From the NCBI GenBank assembly GCA_023957125.1, contig JAMLHL010000002.1, positions 1 through 64,000 of the forward strand: 64,000 nucleotides of DNA, in the 5' to 3' direction. The notes under the pieces were generated by a model that was not told where the DNA came from, ran no database searches, and saw only the letters and a program-made list of their open reading frames with translations. Source of the DNA: Chitinophagaceae bacterium. GTDB lineage: Bacteria; Bacteroidota; Bacteroidia; Chitinophagales; Chitinophagaceae. This document shows positions 35,886 to 46,527 of this stretch, in pieces (within the stretch, counting starts at the first letter, position 1; each line of letters opens with the position of its first letter). Made by a program: the position numbers and the translations under genes.

Positions 35886-36761
35886 TCAACTTTCAATAAA
35901 AAATGATCCCTGTACTCCCCTGACACCAGGTTTAACAGAAAACAAACCTCCGGAGAAAGGAAATCTTTTTATATTTTCTTCATTGTCATATTTACGGCTT
36001 GAAGTAATAAATAAAGTGGACAGATCGTCCCCTCCAAAACAACAGGAACTGGGTATCATTGCGGGCGTCCTTATCCGGGTGAGCAGGGCGCCTGTCAAAG
36101 TATCGTAGCAGCAAACAGTCTGTCCCTGCCAGCAAGCAACCCACAAATTATCGTTTTCATCAATAGTCATCCCGTCGGGCAAACCCGGTTCCGAAGAAGT
36201 GTCAATCAGCACCTGTTTATTTTTTATACTTCCTTTATTCAAATCAAAATCATAACAGAAAATTTTTTTCATCTGGCTATCCACTATAAACATTCGGGTG
36301 CTTTTTCTATTCCAGGCTATGCCATTTGGAATAATAAATGGCTCATCCATTTTTTCATAACCAAGATCAGCATTTATCCTGTATAAGGCTCCGGTCGGTA
36401 TATTTGCGGTATTGCTCATCGTGCTGATCCAAAGGCGGCCGAGGCCGTCACATTTTCCATCGTTTAATCTGTTATCCGGATTTTCTTCAACAATGGTTGC
36501 TTCCTTTCGTCGGCTCCTTTTTACCGGATCGTAAATGACTATCTGTTTCTCAATAGCCAGAATCCAGTTACCGCGGTTGGTAGGGATGGCTACCATAACC
36601 GTGTCCGCTACCTGCACTTCTGCATATTCTTTTGTCTGAAGATGAAAACTGCAAACCTTTCCCTGATTGTAATCCACCCACATTAATTTATGGTTTGGAT
36701 AATCCCATACCGGACCCTCTCCCAGATCGTTCCTGCAGTCAAGTTCAATCGTTACGTTCAT
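35886..36761 (-). CDS. SMP-30/gluconolactonase-family sugar lactonase
   Basis: 291 residues, whole-length six-bladed propeller. Divalent-metal ligands fit the family: Glu in LGEGPVWD (about residue 15), Asn in NRLNDGKCDG and in IPNGIAW, Asp in LPDGMTID. Opens a sugar-1,5- or 1,4-lactone to the free sugar acid. Cytoplasmic. It overlaps the epimerase region and follows three large secreted proteins in the same operon; with the enolase-superfamily dehydratase and the aldo/keto reductase in the other arm, it supplies the lactonase step of a non-phosphorylative pathway. Confidence 0.93.
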   Translation of the reverse strand: MNVTIELDCRNDLGEGPVWDYPNHKLMWVDYNQGKVCSFHLQTKEYAEVQVADTVMVAIPTNRGNWILAIEKQIVIYDPVKRSRRKEATIVEENPDNRLNDGKCDGLGRLWISTMSNTANIPTGALYRINADLGYEKMDEPFIIPNGIAWNRKSTRMFIVDSQMKKIFCYDFDLNKGSIKNKQVLIDTSSEPGLPDGMTIDENDNLWVACWQGQTVCCYDTLTGALLTRIRTPAMIPSSCCFGGDDLSTLFITSSRKYDNEENIKRFPFSGGLFSVKPGVRGVQGSFFIES

Positions 36762-36804
36762 TACTTTATGATTAAAGCGTTAGAAGTAAAATAAAAAAAT
36801 TTCC

Positions 36805-39084
36805 CTAATAACCGTTTTCAATATCTCTTCTCAAATTAATCGCTTCGCCACGGATTCCGCTTACCACCGGGTAAAGTTTCCAATTGTTTCGATCTGTCTG
36901 CTCCAGCCGCCAACTTCTGGCGGGATCGGATAATAGTTGTTTAATACTCCTTGGAAAAGCATTGGCCGCCCGGGCATTTTCCCAGGTCCGGATCACTTTG
37001 AAAATAGCTTCCTTTTCCGGACAACTTTCCACATCTTTTTGATTCAGGATTAATGTGTACGTGGTTCCGACACCTACCGAAACAGCCTGTATATGCTCGT
37101 ACTGCTCTGCTGTTGATTGTGCATTAATAGGAAAATTTATTCCCAGTCCAACAGGGAAGAAGTTAGCATAAGTTACATCCCGTAGATCTTTTCCCTGGCT
37201 GGTAGTACTTCCCCACTCTCGCGTTTCCACATCATATAAATTTTTGCCTCCGCCAACATTCCATATACTCTGGTAATGCCACGAGCCTTCCGATAAAGTG
37301 GCGCCTGTAAACCGAATATAAGGAACACCCAGCGCAGCAGCCTTCTCAAACATTTTGCGAAAGAAGCGCTTTGCCGAATAATATCCATGCCCGTTATTAA
37401 ACAGGAACTCCTGCCCGTCGAAATCATAATAGGCCAGCCCGTTGATCTTACAAACCTCTGCATAATACTCCGCAATCTTATCCTGCAATTGCATATTGGG
37501 GATCAAGCCATCATAGCCATAGTTCAATGTTACCTGAAGTTTCAGGATAGTATCACCTACAGCATGAGCGGCAGGATGGGTATTCCAGTAACCTCGTTTT
37601 ACATTCAACAGCCGGTAGGGCTTTTCCTCAGATACCCCGAGGTAGTAAATCAGTTCTTTCCCGATTTTGATCATATTTAAATTAACGGCATGCCCCTCCC
37701 AACTGGAAATCTCTTCGAGGTGTTCGGGATTATCAACGATAATAATGGTATCGGAAGGGCTGATACTTGTCATTAAGATGCGTTTTTGCTGATAGCACAA
37801 GCTGTCACTTGGTACCGGGCTGGCATCCCGGGTTCCCGGAGGAAGAGCAATGGTATGATTTGACCGGCCAATGATAATGCCCTGCTTAGCTGCCATCTCG
37901 GCAAATTCTTTATGAGACAAATTGCCGGAGCTCAGTTTTATCGTTTTTTTTTCGAAATGTCTTCCGTCAATGTAACCTTCATTCGCGCGATCAAGCCTTA
38001 AAGCTCCCTGGTCATTTAAACTGATGGCTTTAAATCCAAGTCTTTTAGTATAAGAAATAATGCTGTCATACAAATTTCCGTTAGCGCCGGCATCCGGAAC
38101 ATAGGCAGCCGGATCTTTGACCCATTTTCCATCTATAGTGGGATAAGGTAATCCTTCGGACAACACAATATTTTTGATAACCCCTATTAGCGCTATGCTG
38201 TCCGGACTGCCCCATAACGCCACCGAAGAACCAATATAGTCAACACCGGGTAAAGGTTGTACCTGCAGGTAGTTGGGGGTATTGGCCGGCATATTGGGAA
38301 TCAGAGAAAAATAAATTTCCCGATTTCCTGTCCTGTCCCGGGAATGATAAGTAACCGATATTCTTCCCTTGTTGTCAACCATCGCCGCATCCCCATACAT
38401 AATCCGGTACCAGGGTTCCTTATGCGCATAAAAGGCCACGTCACTGATGCCATCTCCACCCAGCGTAAAAACCTGCCCCTCGTGCAGAGAGGCAGGTAAT
38501 GGAAAACGAACGGGATCAGGGCTATGGATAATGTATTGAAAAGGGGCCGCGTCTCCAATGGTTGCTGAAGTTCCGCCTAAGGTATTATCATCCAGTGCGA
38601 GCATTCCAATAGCGTAATTCACCGCCTCAGTAGTATCTCTCGCTACGCCAATTATTTCACCTAAAAGATTGGTAATATTAGTGTGGTAAGGACCCCATTG
38701 AATGCCGTCTATGCCTTCCCGTTGAGTAAGGGATCGCAGTGTGAATTTCAGATATTTGTGCTTTACGCTAAAAGCAATCTCAGCAACAGATCCATTACTA
38801 TAGCTTAAGAAAATAACCGAGTCCCTTTTTTTAATAGCCGCTTTTTCAGGCTTAAAATATCTTTTTTCGTTGCTATTGTACAGGCACAACAGCGGAGAAG
38901 GTTTATCCCGGATACCAAACTCCCGGTAAGGCTTTCCGGTAACATTTTTCATACTGGTGATGAATCCCGTTTTGTTGATCCGGATTTTAAAATAGGCGGT
39001 GGATAGATCTAATTGCGCATAAGAACTGCAAATTGATATATACAGAAAACAAAAAAAAAGGGAAATGTTTTTTTTAAGATACAT
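36805..39084 (-). CDS. Large secreted protein, probable barrel-type glycosidase of unassigned family
   Basis: About 759 residues from the ATG at 39084, chosen because MYLKKNISLFFCFLYISICSSYAQ is a signal peptide; a GTG at 39144 would add 20 unsuitable residues. The first about 300 residues look like beta-sandwich (LDLSTAYFKIRINKTGFITS). From about 320 on the text alternates strands and helices like a TIM barrel: KAISLNDQGALRL, then GLAYYDFDGQE (acidic residues in a strand end, a likely active site) and VPYIRFTGATLSEG. I do not recognise a named family. Position between SusC/SusD and lactonase argues for a glycan-cleaving role, periplasmic or on the surface. Confidence 0.75.
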   Translation of the reverse strand: MYLKKNISLFFCFLYISICSSYAQLDLSTAYFKIRINKTGFITSMKNVTGKPYREFGIRDKPSPLLCLYNSNEKRYFKPEKAAIKKRDSVIFLSYSNGSVAEIAFSVKHKYLKFTLRSLTQREGIDGIQWGPYHTNITNLLGEIIGVARDTTEAVNYAIGMLALDDNTLGGTSATIGDAAPFQYIIHSPDPVRFPLPASLHEGQVFTLGGDGISDVAFYAHKEPWYRIMYGDAAMVDNKGRISVTYHSRDRTGNREIYFSLIPNMPANTPNYLQVQPLPGVDYIGSSVALWGSPDSIALIGVIKNIVLSEGLPYPTIDGKWVKDPAAYVPDAGANGNLYDSIISYTKRLGFKAISLNDQGALRLDRANEGYIDGRHFEKKTIKLSSGNLSHKEFAEMAAKQGIIIGRSNHTIALPPGTRDASPVPSDSLCYQQKRILMTSISPSDTIIIVDNPEHLEEISSWEGHAVNLNMIKIGKELIYYLGVSEEKPYRLLNVKRGYWNTHPAAHAVGDTILKLQVTLNYGYDGLIPNMQLQDKIAEYYAEVCKINGLAYYDFDGQEFLFNNGHGYYSAKRFFRKMFEKAAALGVPYIRFTGATLSEGSWHYQSIWNVGGGKNLYDVETREWGSTTSQGKDLRDVTYANFFPVGLGINFPINAQSTAEQYEHIQAVSVGVGTTYTLILNQKDVESCPEKEAIFKVIRTWENARAANAFPRSIKQLLSDPARSWRLEQTDRNNWKLYPVVSGIRGEAINLRRDIENGY

Positions 39085-39173
39085 ATTATCGTTGTTTCGT
39101 GATACAGCAATTGGTAAATACCTGGTTTCAAATTTGTTCTTCACTGTAGCAAACAGAAATTACAGGGTGTCTG

Positions 39174-41483
39174 TCATTGTTTAATTTGTCCATTGCTCAA
39201 AACGGTTATCATCGCCGTTGCTCCCGCCTTTACACTAATTCTCGGCCATTTGGCAAAATCCACATAGCCCAGGGGATTCTTTGCCTCTTTAGAAGACTCT
39301 GCAAAAATAGAAAGAGTAGCGTCAAAAGGGGTTTTGTTGGATATGGACAGCTTTGTTGTACCCTGGCGTCTGTTCAACACTTTTGCCTCCACCTGATCGA
39401 AAACGTAGCATTCATTTTTATCAGTCTGCAGGTAAATTCCCGGAATTTCCATAGCCATCAACATGCCATTTGTTTCAGTCCACGAATTTCTGTCGTGACC
39501 ATAGTTGCCGGTATTTTCTCTGCCTTCTGCGTCCGACGGCTGGATTCGTTCCAGTGAAGTACCGAATCCCACATGGGTGGTACGATGCCCCGGCATATCA
39601 ACCGCTTCGGTGTGTGCATGTTGAATGTCATTTATCAGATCCGCATATAAGCGGTTACCGGTTGCCCTGTAAAGTTTAAACAAATAATCGCCCGAAGAAG
39701 TACAAATGCCGGGAGCTGCGTGTTTGTTTTGAATGCTGGCAAATACCGCTCCAGCCATGTGTGACTTCAATTGTGCAATTTGGCTTGCCGTAGGAAATGT
39801 CGCGTCATAGGAGAGCGTCCACGTAGCACATAGTGCGGCAGCCACTTCAGCTTTATCAAGCCATTGTTTGTCGTGCGTACAATAATATAAAGCCATCAGG
39901 GATTTCAAAAATCCAAATGCGGATTCTGAATCGGGATCCTGCGATATGTCAGCGCAATAACCGCCGGTTAACCCTTGCTTCACTACATCTCTGTTGTAGT
40001 AATAATTGGCCGCCTCCATGGCTACCTGTAAAAATTCTTTTTCATGAAAATAATCAGAAGCCAACACCAGGCCGGCAGGTGCAGCGGCTCCGGCAGTTGA
40101 ATTAAATACCGCAATTTCCCCCGATTCGGGATCAATATATTGTCCAAACTGGCCATACTTTTTCCACGTTCTTACAAATGCCTTTGCTAATTTTTCAGCC
40201 GACTCCTCCCATTTTCTATTAATCTCTTTGGCATAGCCTTGTTCTTTGAACAATAAGATATGTTTTATCATCCAATATAAAACGTCGCAATTTTTCCGAA
40301 CCATAGCATGTACTCCCGGAACCTGCGGATTTGCTTTTTCTGGCCTTATTTCTCCGCTAGCCATGATGCCCCCGTAAAAATAACCGCTTTCCCCCTGTAA
40401 TTTATCCACCACAAAATCCAGTTCTTTCACAACCCTCTCTCTCTCCTTTTTATCATTCATGCTCAACATCGGGAACGTATTTATCATCCCGCTGACCCAG
40501 CCCAATTGAAAATGTTCACTATTCTCCGGTGCGTAATAACTTCCCGCAGGAGTGGTGATCCACGTGCTGCTGCAAACATCTGTAGCCCATTCAAAAATCT
40601 TACTTGCAGGGGCCAGGTTTCTTGGATGGTTGGGTCCCGTTAATGATTTACGCACCCGCATAAATTTTTCCAATAAATCGGGAATTGAACCAGCCTTAAA
40701 AGAATATAGACGAAAGCGAAGCGACACTTCATCACCTTTTCTCCAGTCAGCCGCCAAGTCGCCACTGGAATGGAAATCACCGAAGCCGGCAGCCAGCTTT
40801 CTTACTGAAGGAGCGGTAATTTCAATTATTGCTTTGGTGCGTTCCAAATTTTCCGTAATGGTTATTCCTGAATTCCCCAGTCGCGTTCCCTGTTCTGTTA
40901 AAAGTATAAATCCTCTTTTCCGCGAAGGTGAAAAAAAGCAAACTGCAGGTGTGGCGGCATTGGTTGTTTGCAGTTCAATTGATGATGGAACACCCGGGTT
41001 GAGCGCCAATCGGGGATTATTGGATATCGTTAGCGGTACATCGGGGTTGTAGTACATGTTTTTTGGATATTCGGGGTTGTATCCATTTCCGATAGCCCGG
41101 TAGCGGTTGCCATTGTAAACGATAGCGGGAACTAAAACATAGTTTTCGGTACTCCAATTACTGAATTCAAAAGCTATCGAAACAGCAGATGAAACAACCT
41201 CTCCTTTCTCCAGCCTGAAATGTGCCGTTAGATCTATCATATCGCTCCCGTTGCCCGGTGTTGTTTTAATTGTACAAGACCACTCGGAGGTTTTATCCGT
41301 CAGTTTTCCGTTGTTGAATTGGTGCGTAGAATCCCGGTGTGTGCCGGAATACCAGGATACTTGTGGGTATATGGTCCCCCGGATATCTTTTAAAAAGTTA
41401 TTAACCTGGGCCTGTCCGAATGAATTTGAAAATCCGGAAAGCAGGACTAACACACAAGCCGGAATAGATATGTTGAATTTCAT
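39174..41483 (-). CDS. Large secreted protein, (alpha/alpha)-barrel glycosidase-like
   Basis: 769 residues with a signal peptide ending at SFGQ. Residues 30-290 are beta-rich. From about 300 to 690 the sequence is a helical toroid: GWVSGMINTFPML, GESGYFYGGIM, STAGAAAPAGLVLASDYF, GLTGGYCADISQD, and SSGDYLFKLYRATGNRLYADL, which recall six-hairpin glycosidases such as GH127-like enzymes. The HDRNSWTETNG stretch may hold catalytic residues. A beta-strand tail closes the protein. I cannot name the family. Nineteen bases separate it from the next upstream gene, so the two are one operon. Confidence 0.75.
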   Translation of the reverse strand: MKFNISIPACVLVLLSGFSNSFGQAQVNNFLKDIRGTIYPQVSWYSGTHRDSTHQFNNGKLTDKTSEWSCTIKTTPGNGSDMIDLTAHFRLEKGEVVSSAVSIAFEFSNWSTENYVLVPAIVYNGNRYRAIGNGYNPEYPKNMYYNPDVPLTISNNPRLALNPGVPSSIELQTTNAATPAVCFFSPSRKRGFILLTEQGTRLGNSGITITENLERTKAIIEITAPSVRKLAAGFGDFHSSGDLAADWRKGDEVSLRFRLYSFKAGSIPDLLEKFMRVRKSLTGPNHPRNLAPASKIFEWATDVCSSTWITTPAGSYYAPENSEHFQLGWVSGMINTFPMLSMNDKKERERVVKELDFVVDKLQGESGYFYGGIMASGEIRPEKANPQVPGVHAMVRKNCDVLYWMIKHILLFKEQGYAKEINRKWEESAEKLAKAFVRTWKKYGQFGQYIDPESGEIAVFNSTAGAAAPAGLVLASDYFHEKEFLQVAMEAANYYYNRDVVKQGLTGGYCADISQDPDSESAFGFLKSLMALYYCTHDKQWLDKAEVAAALCATWTLSYDATFPTASQIAQLKSHMAGAVFASIQNKHAAPGICTSSGDYLFKLYRATGNRLYADLINDIQHAHTEAVDMPGHRTTHVGFGTSLERIQPSDAEGRENTGNYGHDRNSWTETNGMLMAMEIPGIYLQTDKNECYVFDQVEAKVLNRRQGTTKLSISNKTPFDATLSIFAESSKEAKNPLGYVDFAKWPRISVKAGATAMITVLSNGQIKQ

Positions 41484-41501
41484 TTTTTTGTGATAAAATA
41501 G

Positions 41502-44500
41502 TTATTTCTTTTTCTCAAGAATAATGATTCCTCCTTTACCTAAAGGCACGGTGATGTCATTTAAGTTGTGGTAAAGCTTTTCCTCCTGAAAATTCTGGAC
41601 CTGGGGAGCCACAATAGTCAACTGTTCCGGGTTAAGATTTAATACTTTCCAGTTGACATCGAACCGGACCTGAACATTCTGTTTGGCCCAACTGGCATAA
41701 GCTATTAAGGTCTTGTCTTTTCGCTGATACACGGATATCTTAACCTCATTGTTATTACATTTAACCGGAACCTCAGGATCCCAATACCCTGTCATCTTTG
41801 CTTCTTTAATTCCAAACTCATCCCATAACTTCCAAAGAGCGGACGGATCACATCCTAACCATCCGAGCCGGGAGGTCATCCCATATACCATTCCCCGCCA
41901 TGCATTGCCACAACCATCGAGCATCTCACTAAACAGCCCAAAAGGAATCCCCGATATTTCTGTTAACCAGTAATCAGGATCATCATTATAATTATACATT
42001 TCTCCCAACCAAAGACTGTTGATGTAGGGAAACAGTTCCATATATTGATTAGCCGGACTGTTTAATCCATAAGTGGGGGTGAAATTATTACCGGAGTGAA
42101 AGTCTACCAGACAGCTATCGGCGGAACTGTCCAATACCTTCCGAACCCGCTTCATGATTTCCCGGTCATATCCTACGCCATCAAGATAAATACCTCTGAC
42201 TCCCGTGTTTTTCACAAGCCATCCCAATCCTTCCAGGTAATAGTTGTGCAACCTGGATAATCCCTGGGTGCGAATAGCCATGTCCGCATCTCCGCATGGT
42301 AAAGGTGTATGCCATGCCGCATCGTAATCCGTGTATAAATGTTCTACCAGCCACGAGCCACCTGTGGAAAAAAGATTGCCTCCGGCCCCATCGTCTGCAA
42401 ACTGATCCGCGATTTGCGAACCAAGACCTGGTGTATAAATTTCGTCGCCCAGGCTCCGGAAGGCCCATAATTCTTCGGCGTGATTACTGAGCTCCCGGAT
42501 GGTATAATAAATTTTGCTCCGGATATTCTTTGCATTTGCTTTTGAAATAAATCTTTTTAGGGTATCTGTTGTGACAAAAGGATAATTGATATATGGGTTC
42601 AAAATATTTCCCTGATGGATATTAATAACATTTGCTCCTTTTTCAACCGCCTGGGATAACCAGTTGTTTACTGCCGGCGCATCAGGTTGGAAATATCTTT
42701 CGCTCCAATGATTTTTGTCCAGCGTCTTAAGGGGCGTAATCAGGAGCCCAAAGTTAAAATGTAAAATCTCACCCTTATTTAAAGACTTCCGGCCGGTAAA
42801 GGCTTTAAATAAGAAACGATCTTTCTGTTCTGATAATGTGCAGCCGCCCAGCCCTTCATTACTCCAGTCTTTATAAGTTCCTGTTTTTTCAAAATTAGTA
42901 ATCGCCCAATCGGGGAATTCATTCTTCAATTTGCACTGAAGCCCGGCATTCACATCTCCTATCCACACCATATTGTTAGCCCGGGAACTGTCCCATTTCC
43001 AATCCCAGTTTTCGGGCCGGCGCCCGCCTTTGAAACCAAGCCCCATCATATAGGTTGCCACAGGCTTGGCAAAAGGAATCAGTAGTTGTATATCGTCAAT
43101 GGTTATTGCTTTTTGAGCAATCAGTTTAACCTCGTAGTTGACATATCCGTCACATTCCATGGTTGCGCTGATTTGCATTTGCGCATCTTTTCTCAGCTCT
43201 GTCGTACTCCAACTGATCAGGCCGTCTTCCTGCTTTGTGATTTTTGGTCCACTTGATTTCCAGCTAAGTCTTTTTCCGTTTTGCAAAGCAATTAATTGTA
43301 TAGGCGCTATGATAATATCTTTTGGAAGCCCGTTGACTGCATCATTACTACCGGAAAAAGAGCTGGTGATCTTTTCGGGTAAACCATGTTTATCGAAAGA
43401 AAGCGTTCGCCCAAGTATCTTAACAGTTTGATGGTTTACTTCTATCGGAAGGTACGGTTTATAAACATTGTCATTAAGTCCGGTCTTTGAATCTAACCAA
43501 TTGAGTCTCGCCATACGAAAAAGATCATCATATCCCCGATTTGGAAGTATTTTATCAAGAATATTTATTTGAACGTGAACCGTTCTTTTGTTAATACCGT
43601 CCGCCGATACGATCACCGTACCGGTATAAATACCGGGGGCAGCATTTTCTTTGATGTCAAGCCCGATCCAAAATGCCTGTACCTTTCCTTTCTCAACATT
43701 AATTTCCTTTTTAAAAGACTTTCCAAGCCAATCAATCCCTTCAAGGTTGATACATCTGATAGCAGATGCGCTGATCTTCTGCCCGTCATTCTTTTCAAGG
43801 TCTGAAAAGTTTAGCTTCACATGTTTCAGCGGTTTAAAAGCTGCAAAAACGCCTATCTGGTACACATAAAACTCATTTCTCCATGCGGTTCCCTCAAAGA
43901 GTTCATTTTCCGGCCCTGTTATCCAACGTTGAGGGATATTCGCAGTCATTCGTACCGGGTACTTTCTGTCTTCCGGAAATAGCAGAAAATCTTTACCGGT
44001 ATTATTTAATAAGGTCTGCACCTCATCGTTTGTTGCTACGATTTCCATCGGATCAAAGCTGTTGAAATTATTTACAGATTCGAACCTGAGGACTCTTGCG
44101 GCAGGAAATGCATCGGACTTTGCCGCTAAGGTGATCTTATTCGATTGTTTCCAACCGGGGTTAGATTGATCAACATAATCAGGATAAATGGTGTTGGGGA
44201 AATACCAGCTTCCGGTGGTTTTATGGGGCAAATAATACAGGTAATACACTCCTTTACCGGTAGCAGGCTGGAAAATAAAATCTCCAAATTCCCTGTTGGC
44301 GCTGACTCTGAACAGGTTTTCCACTTGTTTACCAGAAGCGGCATCCGTAATGATCACGTTTTTTTTCTCAGGGTCATCTTCTCTTCGCCAGGGTACATGA
44401 ACAAAGACCGCATCTGCATCCTCCAATACCCTTATTACCGCCCGGTGATTACCCAATTCCTTTTCGTTCCAGTTGCCTGTGCCGTCGTAAGAGATTTCCT

Positions 44501-44582
44501 GTGCAAATAATGGCGATACACTCAGCACAAAGAGCATAAAAGAAAGTAAACTAAAAAATTTAAATATTTCTGAGCGGGTCAT
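41502..44582 (-). CDS. Large secreted glycosidase-like protein (GH123-like / DUF6067 type)
   Basis: 1026 residues, signal peptide ending at PLFAQ. The N-terminal 340 residues are beta-sandwich with GIYTGTVIVSADG, a module typical before GH123-like catalytic domains. A second beta-rich region spans about 350-620. The barrel is about 640-930: GANVINIHQGNIL, KIYYTIRELSNHAEELW, GIYLDGVGYDRE (likely catalytic acidic strand), LVDFHSG and LWLGEMYNY. A beta tail closes it. I assign the DUF6067/GH123-like group from these features, with moderate certainty. It is the first gene after the susD attenuator. Confidence 0.78.
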   Translation of the reverse strand: MTRSEIFKFFSLLSFMLFVLSVSPLFAQEISYDGTGNWNEKELGNHRAVIRVLEDADAVFVHVPWRREDDPEKKNVIITDAASGKQVENLFRVSANREFGDFIFQPATGKGVYYLYYLPHKTTGSWYFPNTIYPDYVDQSNPGWKQSNKITLAAKSDAFPAARVLRFESVNNFNSFDPMEIVATNDEVQTLLNNTGKDFLLFPEDRKYPVRMTANIPQRWITGPENELFEGTAWRNEFYVYQIGVFAAFKPLKHVKLNFSDLEKNDGQKISASAIRCINLEGIDWLGKSFKKEINVEKGKVQAFWIGLDIKENAAPGIYTGTVIVSADGINKRTVHVQINILDKILPNRGYDDLFRMARLNWLDSKTGLNDNVYKPYLPIEVNHQTVKILGRTLSFDKHGLPEKITSSFSGSNDAVNGLPKDIIIAPIQLIALQNGKRLSWKSSGPKITKQEDGLISWSTTELRKDAQMQISATMECDGYVNYEVKLIAQKAITIDDIQLLIPFAKPVATYMMGLGFKGGRRPENWDWKWDSSRANNMVWIGDVNAGLQCKLKNEFPDWAITNFEKTGTYKDWSNEGLGGCTLSEQKDRFLFKAFTGRKSLNKGEILHFNFGLLITPLKTLDKNHWSERYFQPDAPAVNNWLSQAVEKGANVINIHQGNILNPYINYPFVTTDTLKRFISKANAKNIRSKIYYTIRELSNHAEELWAFRSLGDEIYTPGLGSQIADQFADDGAGGNLFSTGGSWLVEHLYTDYDAAWHTPLPCGDADMAIRTQGLSRLHNYYLEGLGWLVKNTGVRGIYLDGVGYDREIMKRVRKVLDSSADSCLVDFHSGNNFTPTYGLNSPANQYMELFPYINSLWLGEMYNYNDDPDYWLTEISGIPFGLFSEMLDGCGNAWRGMVYGMTSRLGWLGCDPSALWKLWDEFGIKEAKMTGYWDPEVPVKCNNNEVKISVYQRKDKTLIAYASWAKQNVQVRFDVNWKVLNLNPEQLTIVAPQVQNFQEEKLYHNLNDITVPLGKGGIIILEKKK

Positions 44583-44636
44583 GATTCTACCTGTTTGAAT
44601 GATTATTTTCCTTTCGTTGATAAGAACGGCATCTTT

Positions 44637-44663
44637 AAAAATCGGGAGTCCATGAGGACTCCC
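44637..44663 (-). terminator. Intrinsic terminator/attenuator between susD and the enzyme genes
   Basis: Perfect 8-bp GGGAGTCC/GGACTCCC stem (44644-44651, 44656-44663) with a 4-nt loop, followed on the minus strand by a short T run (complement of 44637-44641). It lies 28 bp after the susD stop and about 60 bp before the next start. Partial read-through would give more SusC/SusD than enzyme. Confidence 0.75.
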
Positions 44664-44691
44664 AATTATATGAATGGGTGTATAAAAAAAA

Positions 44692-46503
44692 TCATTGTAA
44701 GGGATCGAAGCTGCCTCCCCATTCCTTATTCTGGGGCAACATATCCGGTTCTATTGAAATCTGAGCAGGGTTCAATGCATAAAACCAATGATTCAAATCG
44801 AAATTGAAGCGGATAGCGGGATCAAAATCAATATTTTCGACATAAGTCGCTGAAAAATTTGCTCTCACAGCGGGCGTCAAAATATTATCTGTTGGCGCCG
44901 GAGTCGGAGCGCCCGGATTCAGGGTTATTAATAAGGCCTGTCTTCCACCCTGATCGTTGAGAATATCGTATCTTTTAAGACGGCGCAGGGTGGGCAAACG
45001 TTGATTTTCAAAAGCAAATTCTACTTGTCTTTCTATAATATACTGTTCCCGGATATCCGGCTGGGAGGCGGCCGTAATTCCATAATTGTTGGCAGACGAA
45101 ATATTTGCTCTCTCGCGTATTTTATATAAAACGTCTAAGGCTTCATCAGTTTTATTTATTTCATTGGCACATTCTCCCAAATTCATCAACAGTTCTGCAT
45201 AACGTAAAGGAACCCAAAAACTCTTAGCTGAGCTATTGCCGGAGGAAACTGTGGCTCCCGTTTGGGTAGTATCCAATCCTTTTATATCATAAAAACCTGT
45301 TATTCCTGAGCCTGTGGTAAGACCATTATATACATCAGAAAAAATAGTGGTATACCCCCCTGTGCCATTTGACTTCCAGGCTTTCCATAAAGGCGTTATG
45401 GTGGAATACCCCGGAATCATGTCCGGAGTCGGATAGATCGTGCCGGAAACCCAAATCGTTGCATAAAAACGGTCATCCCGGTTGGTTATAAAATCCGTCA
45501 GAAACTGGGCATTATAGACGGGATTGGACAAATTATCCTTGTCGAATTGCATTGGGGAGCCGTCTCTTTTAGGAAATGCGAGTAGTAAAGATAATAAAGG
45601 TTGGTTTGCATCAGCCGCTCCACTAGTAAAAGGCTGTGGCCTGATCGGTGCAAAATTCATATAATGAGCCGGGTAAAAATACTGGTTCACCATGATCTGT
45701 TCCTCGTTTTGCTTATACCAGATATCTTTAAATTTTGGCAGCAGGCCATACCCATTGGCATCGGCGGCGGTCACCGCTGCCTTGTTCGCATCGTAGGCAG
45801 CCTGCCATCGGGCCGGGTCGTTCGACGGATTAAACAACGGGCTTGCCCACCATAAAAGAATACGCCCCTTTAAACCCAGCGCGGCAACTGATGTAATACG
45901 GCCATAGTCATCTCCTGTATAGGATGCCGGCAGCGCTGCCGCAGCATCGTCTAAGTCCTGAATGATCTGGTTAATACATTCTGAAGTTTTACTGCGCGGT
46001 ACTTGCAGGCTCTCGGGTTGGGTAGGATCCTGGGGATTCAGAATTAAAGGCACTCCTCCTATATTTTGAACCATCCCCCAGTAGGCCCATGCCCGCCAGA
46101 ATTTTGCTTCCCCAACGAATTGCTTGTTAAGATCACTGCTTAAAACAGTGGCGGGAACACCGGCCAACTGATCTATCATGAAATTACACTTATCAATATT
46201 GGTATAGTTCAAATTGGAATAGGTGGTAGCCGCGGTAATGACACCCTGCTGATAATTACCCAAATCATGAGAAGAATATATTCCTTCATCAGAAGTATTT
46301 CCATCAAAACTCCATCCGGGCATAGACCCGCCATAGATATCCGTCAAATAGGCTTCTATCATGGTTGGATCAGTCCATACCTGCGAAGGATTGATGCTAT
46401 TGGGATTTAAAAAATCCAGCCCTTTTTTACAAGACAGCAGAATCAGAATTGAACATGCCATCAAGGCCAATGTACAGCGATTGTATTTATAATTATTTCT
46501 CAT
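44692..46503 (-). CDS. SusD/RagB-family outer-membrane lipoprotein
   Basis: 603 residues. Lipobox LILLSC followed by KKGLDFLNPNSINPSQVWTDP, the standard SusD mature start. TPR-like helices follow, and the C-terminal SusD domain contains FWVPLRYAELLMNLGECANEI and the NQRLPTLRRLKRYDIL block. Binds a glycan on the surface and closes over the SusC channel encoded just upstream (24-bp gap). Regulation is probably by the AraC protein encoded divergently next to susC. Confidence 0.95.
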   Translation of the reverse strand: MRNNYKYNRCTLALMACSILILLSCKKGLDFLNPNSINPSQVWTDPTMIEAYLTDIYGGSMPGWSFDGNTSDEGIYSSHDLGNYQQGVITAATTYSNLNYTNIDKCNFMIDQLAGVPATVLSSDLNKQFVGEAKFWRAWAYWGMVQNIGGVPLILNPQDPTQPESLQVPRSKTSECINQIIQDLDDAAAALPASYTGDDYGRITSVAALGLKGRILLWWASPLFNPSNDPARWQAAYDANKAAVTAADANGYGLLPKFKDIWYKQNEEQIMVNQYFYPAHYMNFAPIRPQPFTSGAADANQPLLSLLLAFPKRDGSPMQFDKDNLSNPVYNAQFLTDFITNRDDRFYATIWVSGTIYPTPDMIPGYSTITPLWKAWKSNGTGGYTTIFSDVYNGLTTGSGITGFYDIKGLDTTQTGATVSSGNSSAKSFWVPLRYAELLMNLGECANEINKTDEALDVLYKIRERANISSANNYGITAASQPDIREQYIIERQVEFAFENQRLPTLRRLKRYDILNDQGGRQALLITLNPGAPTPAPTDNILTPAVRANFSATYVENIDFDPAIRFNFDLNHWFYALNPAQISIEPDMLPQNKEWGGSFDPLQ

Positions 46504-46527
46504 TCTATTTTAATTAAAGGTTTTAAA

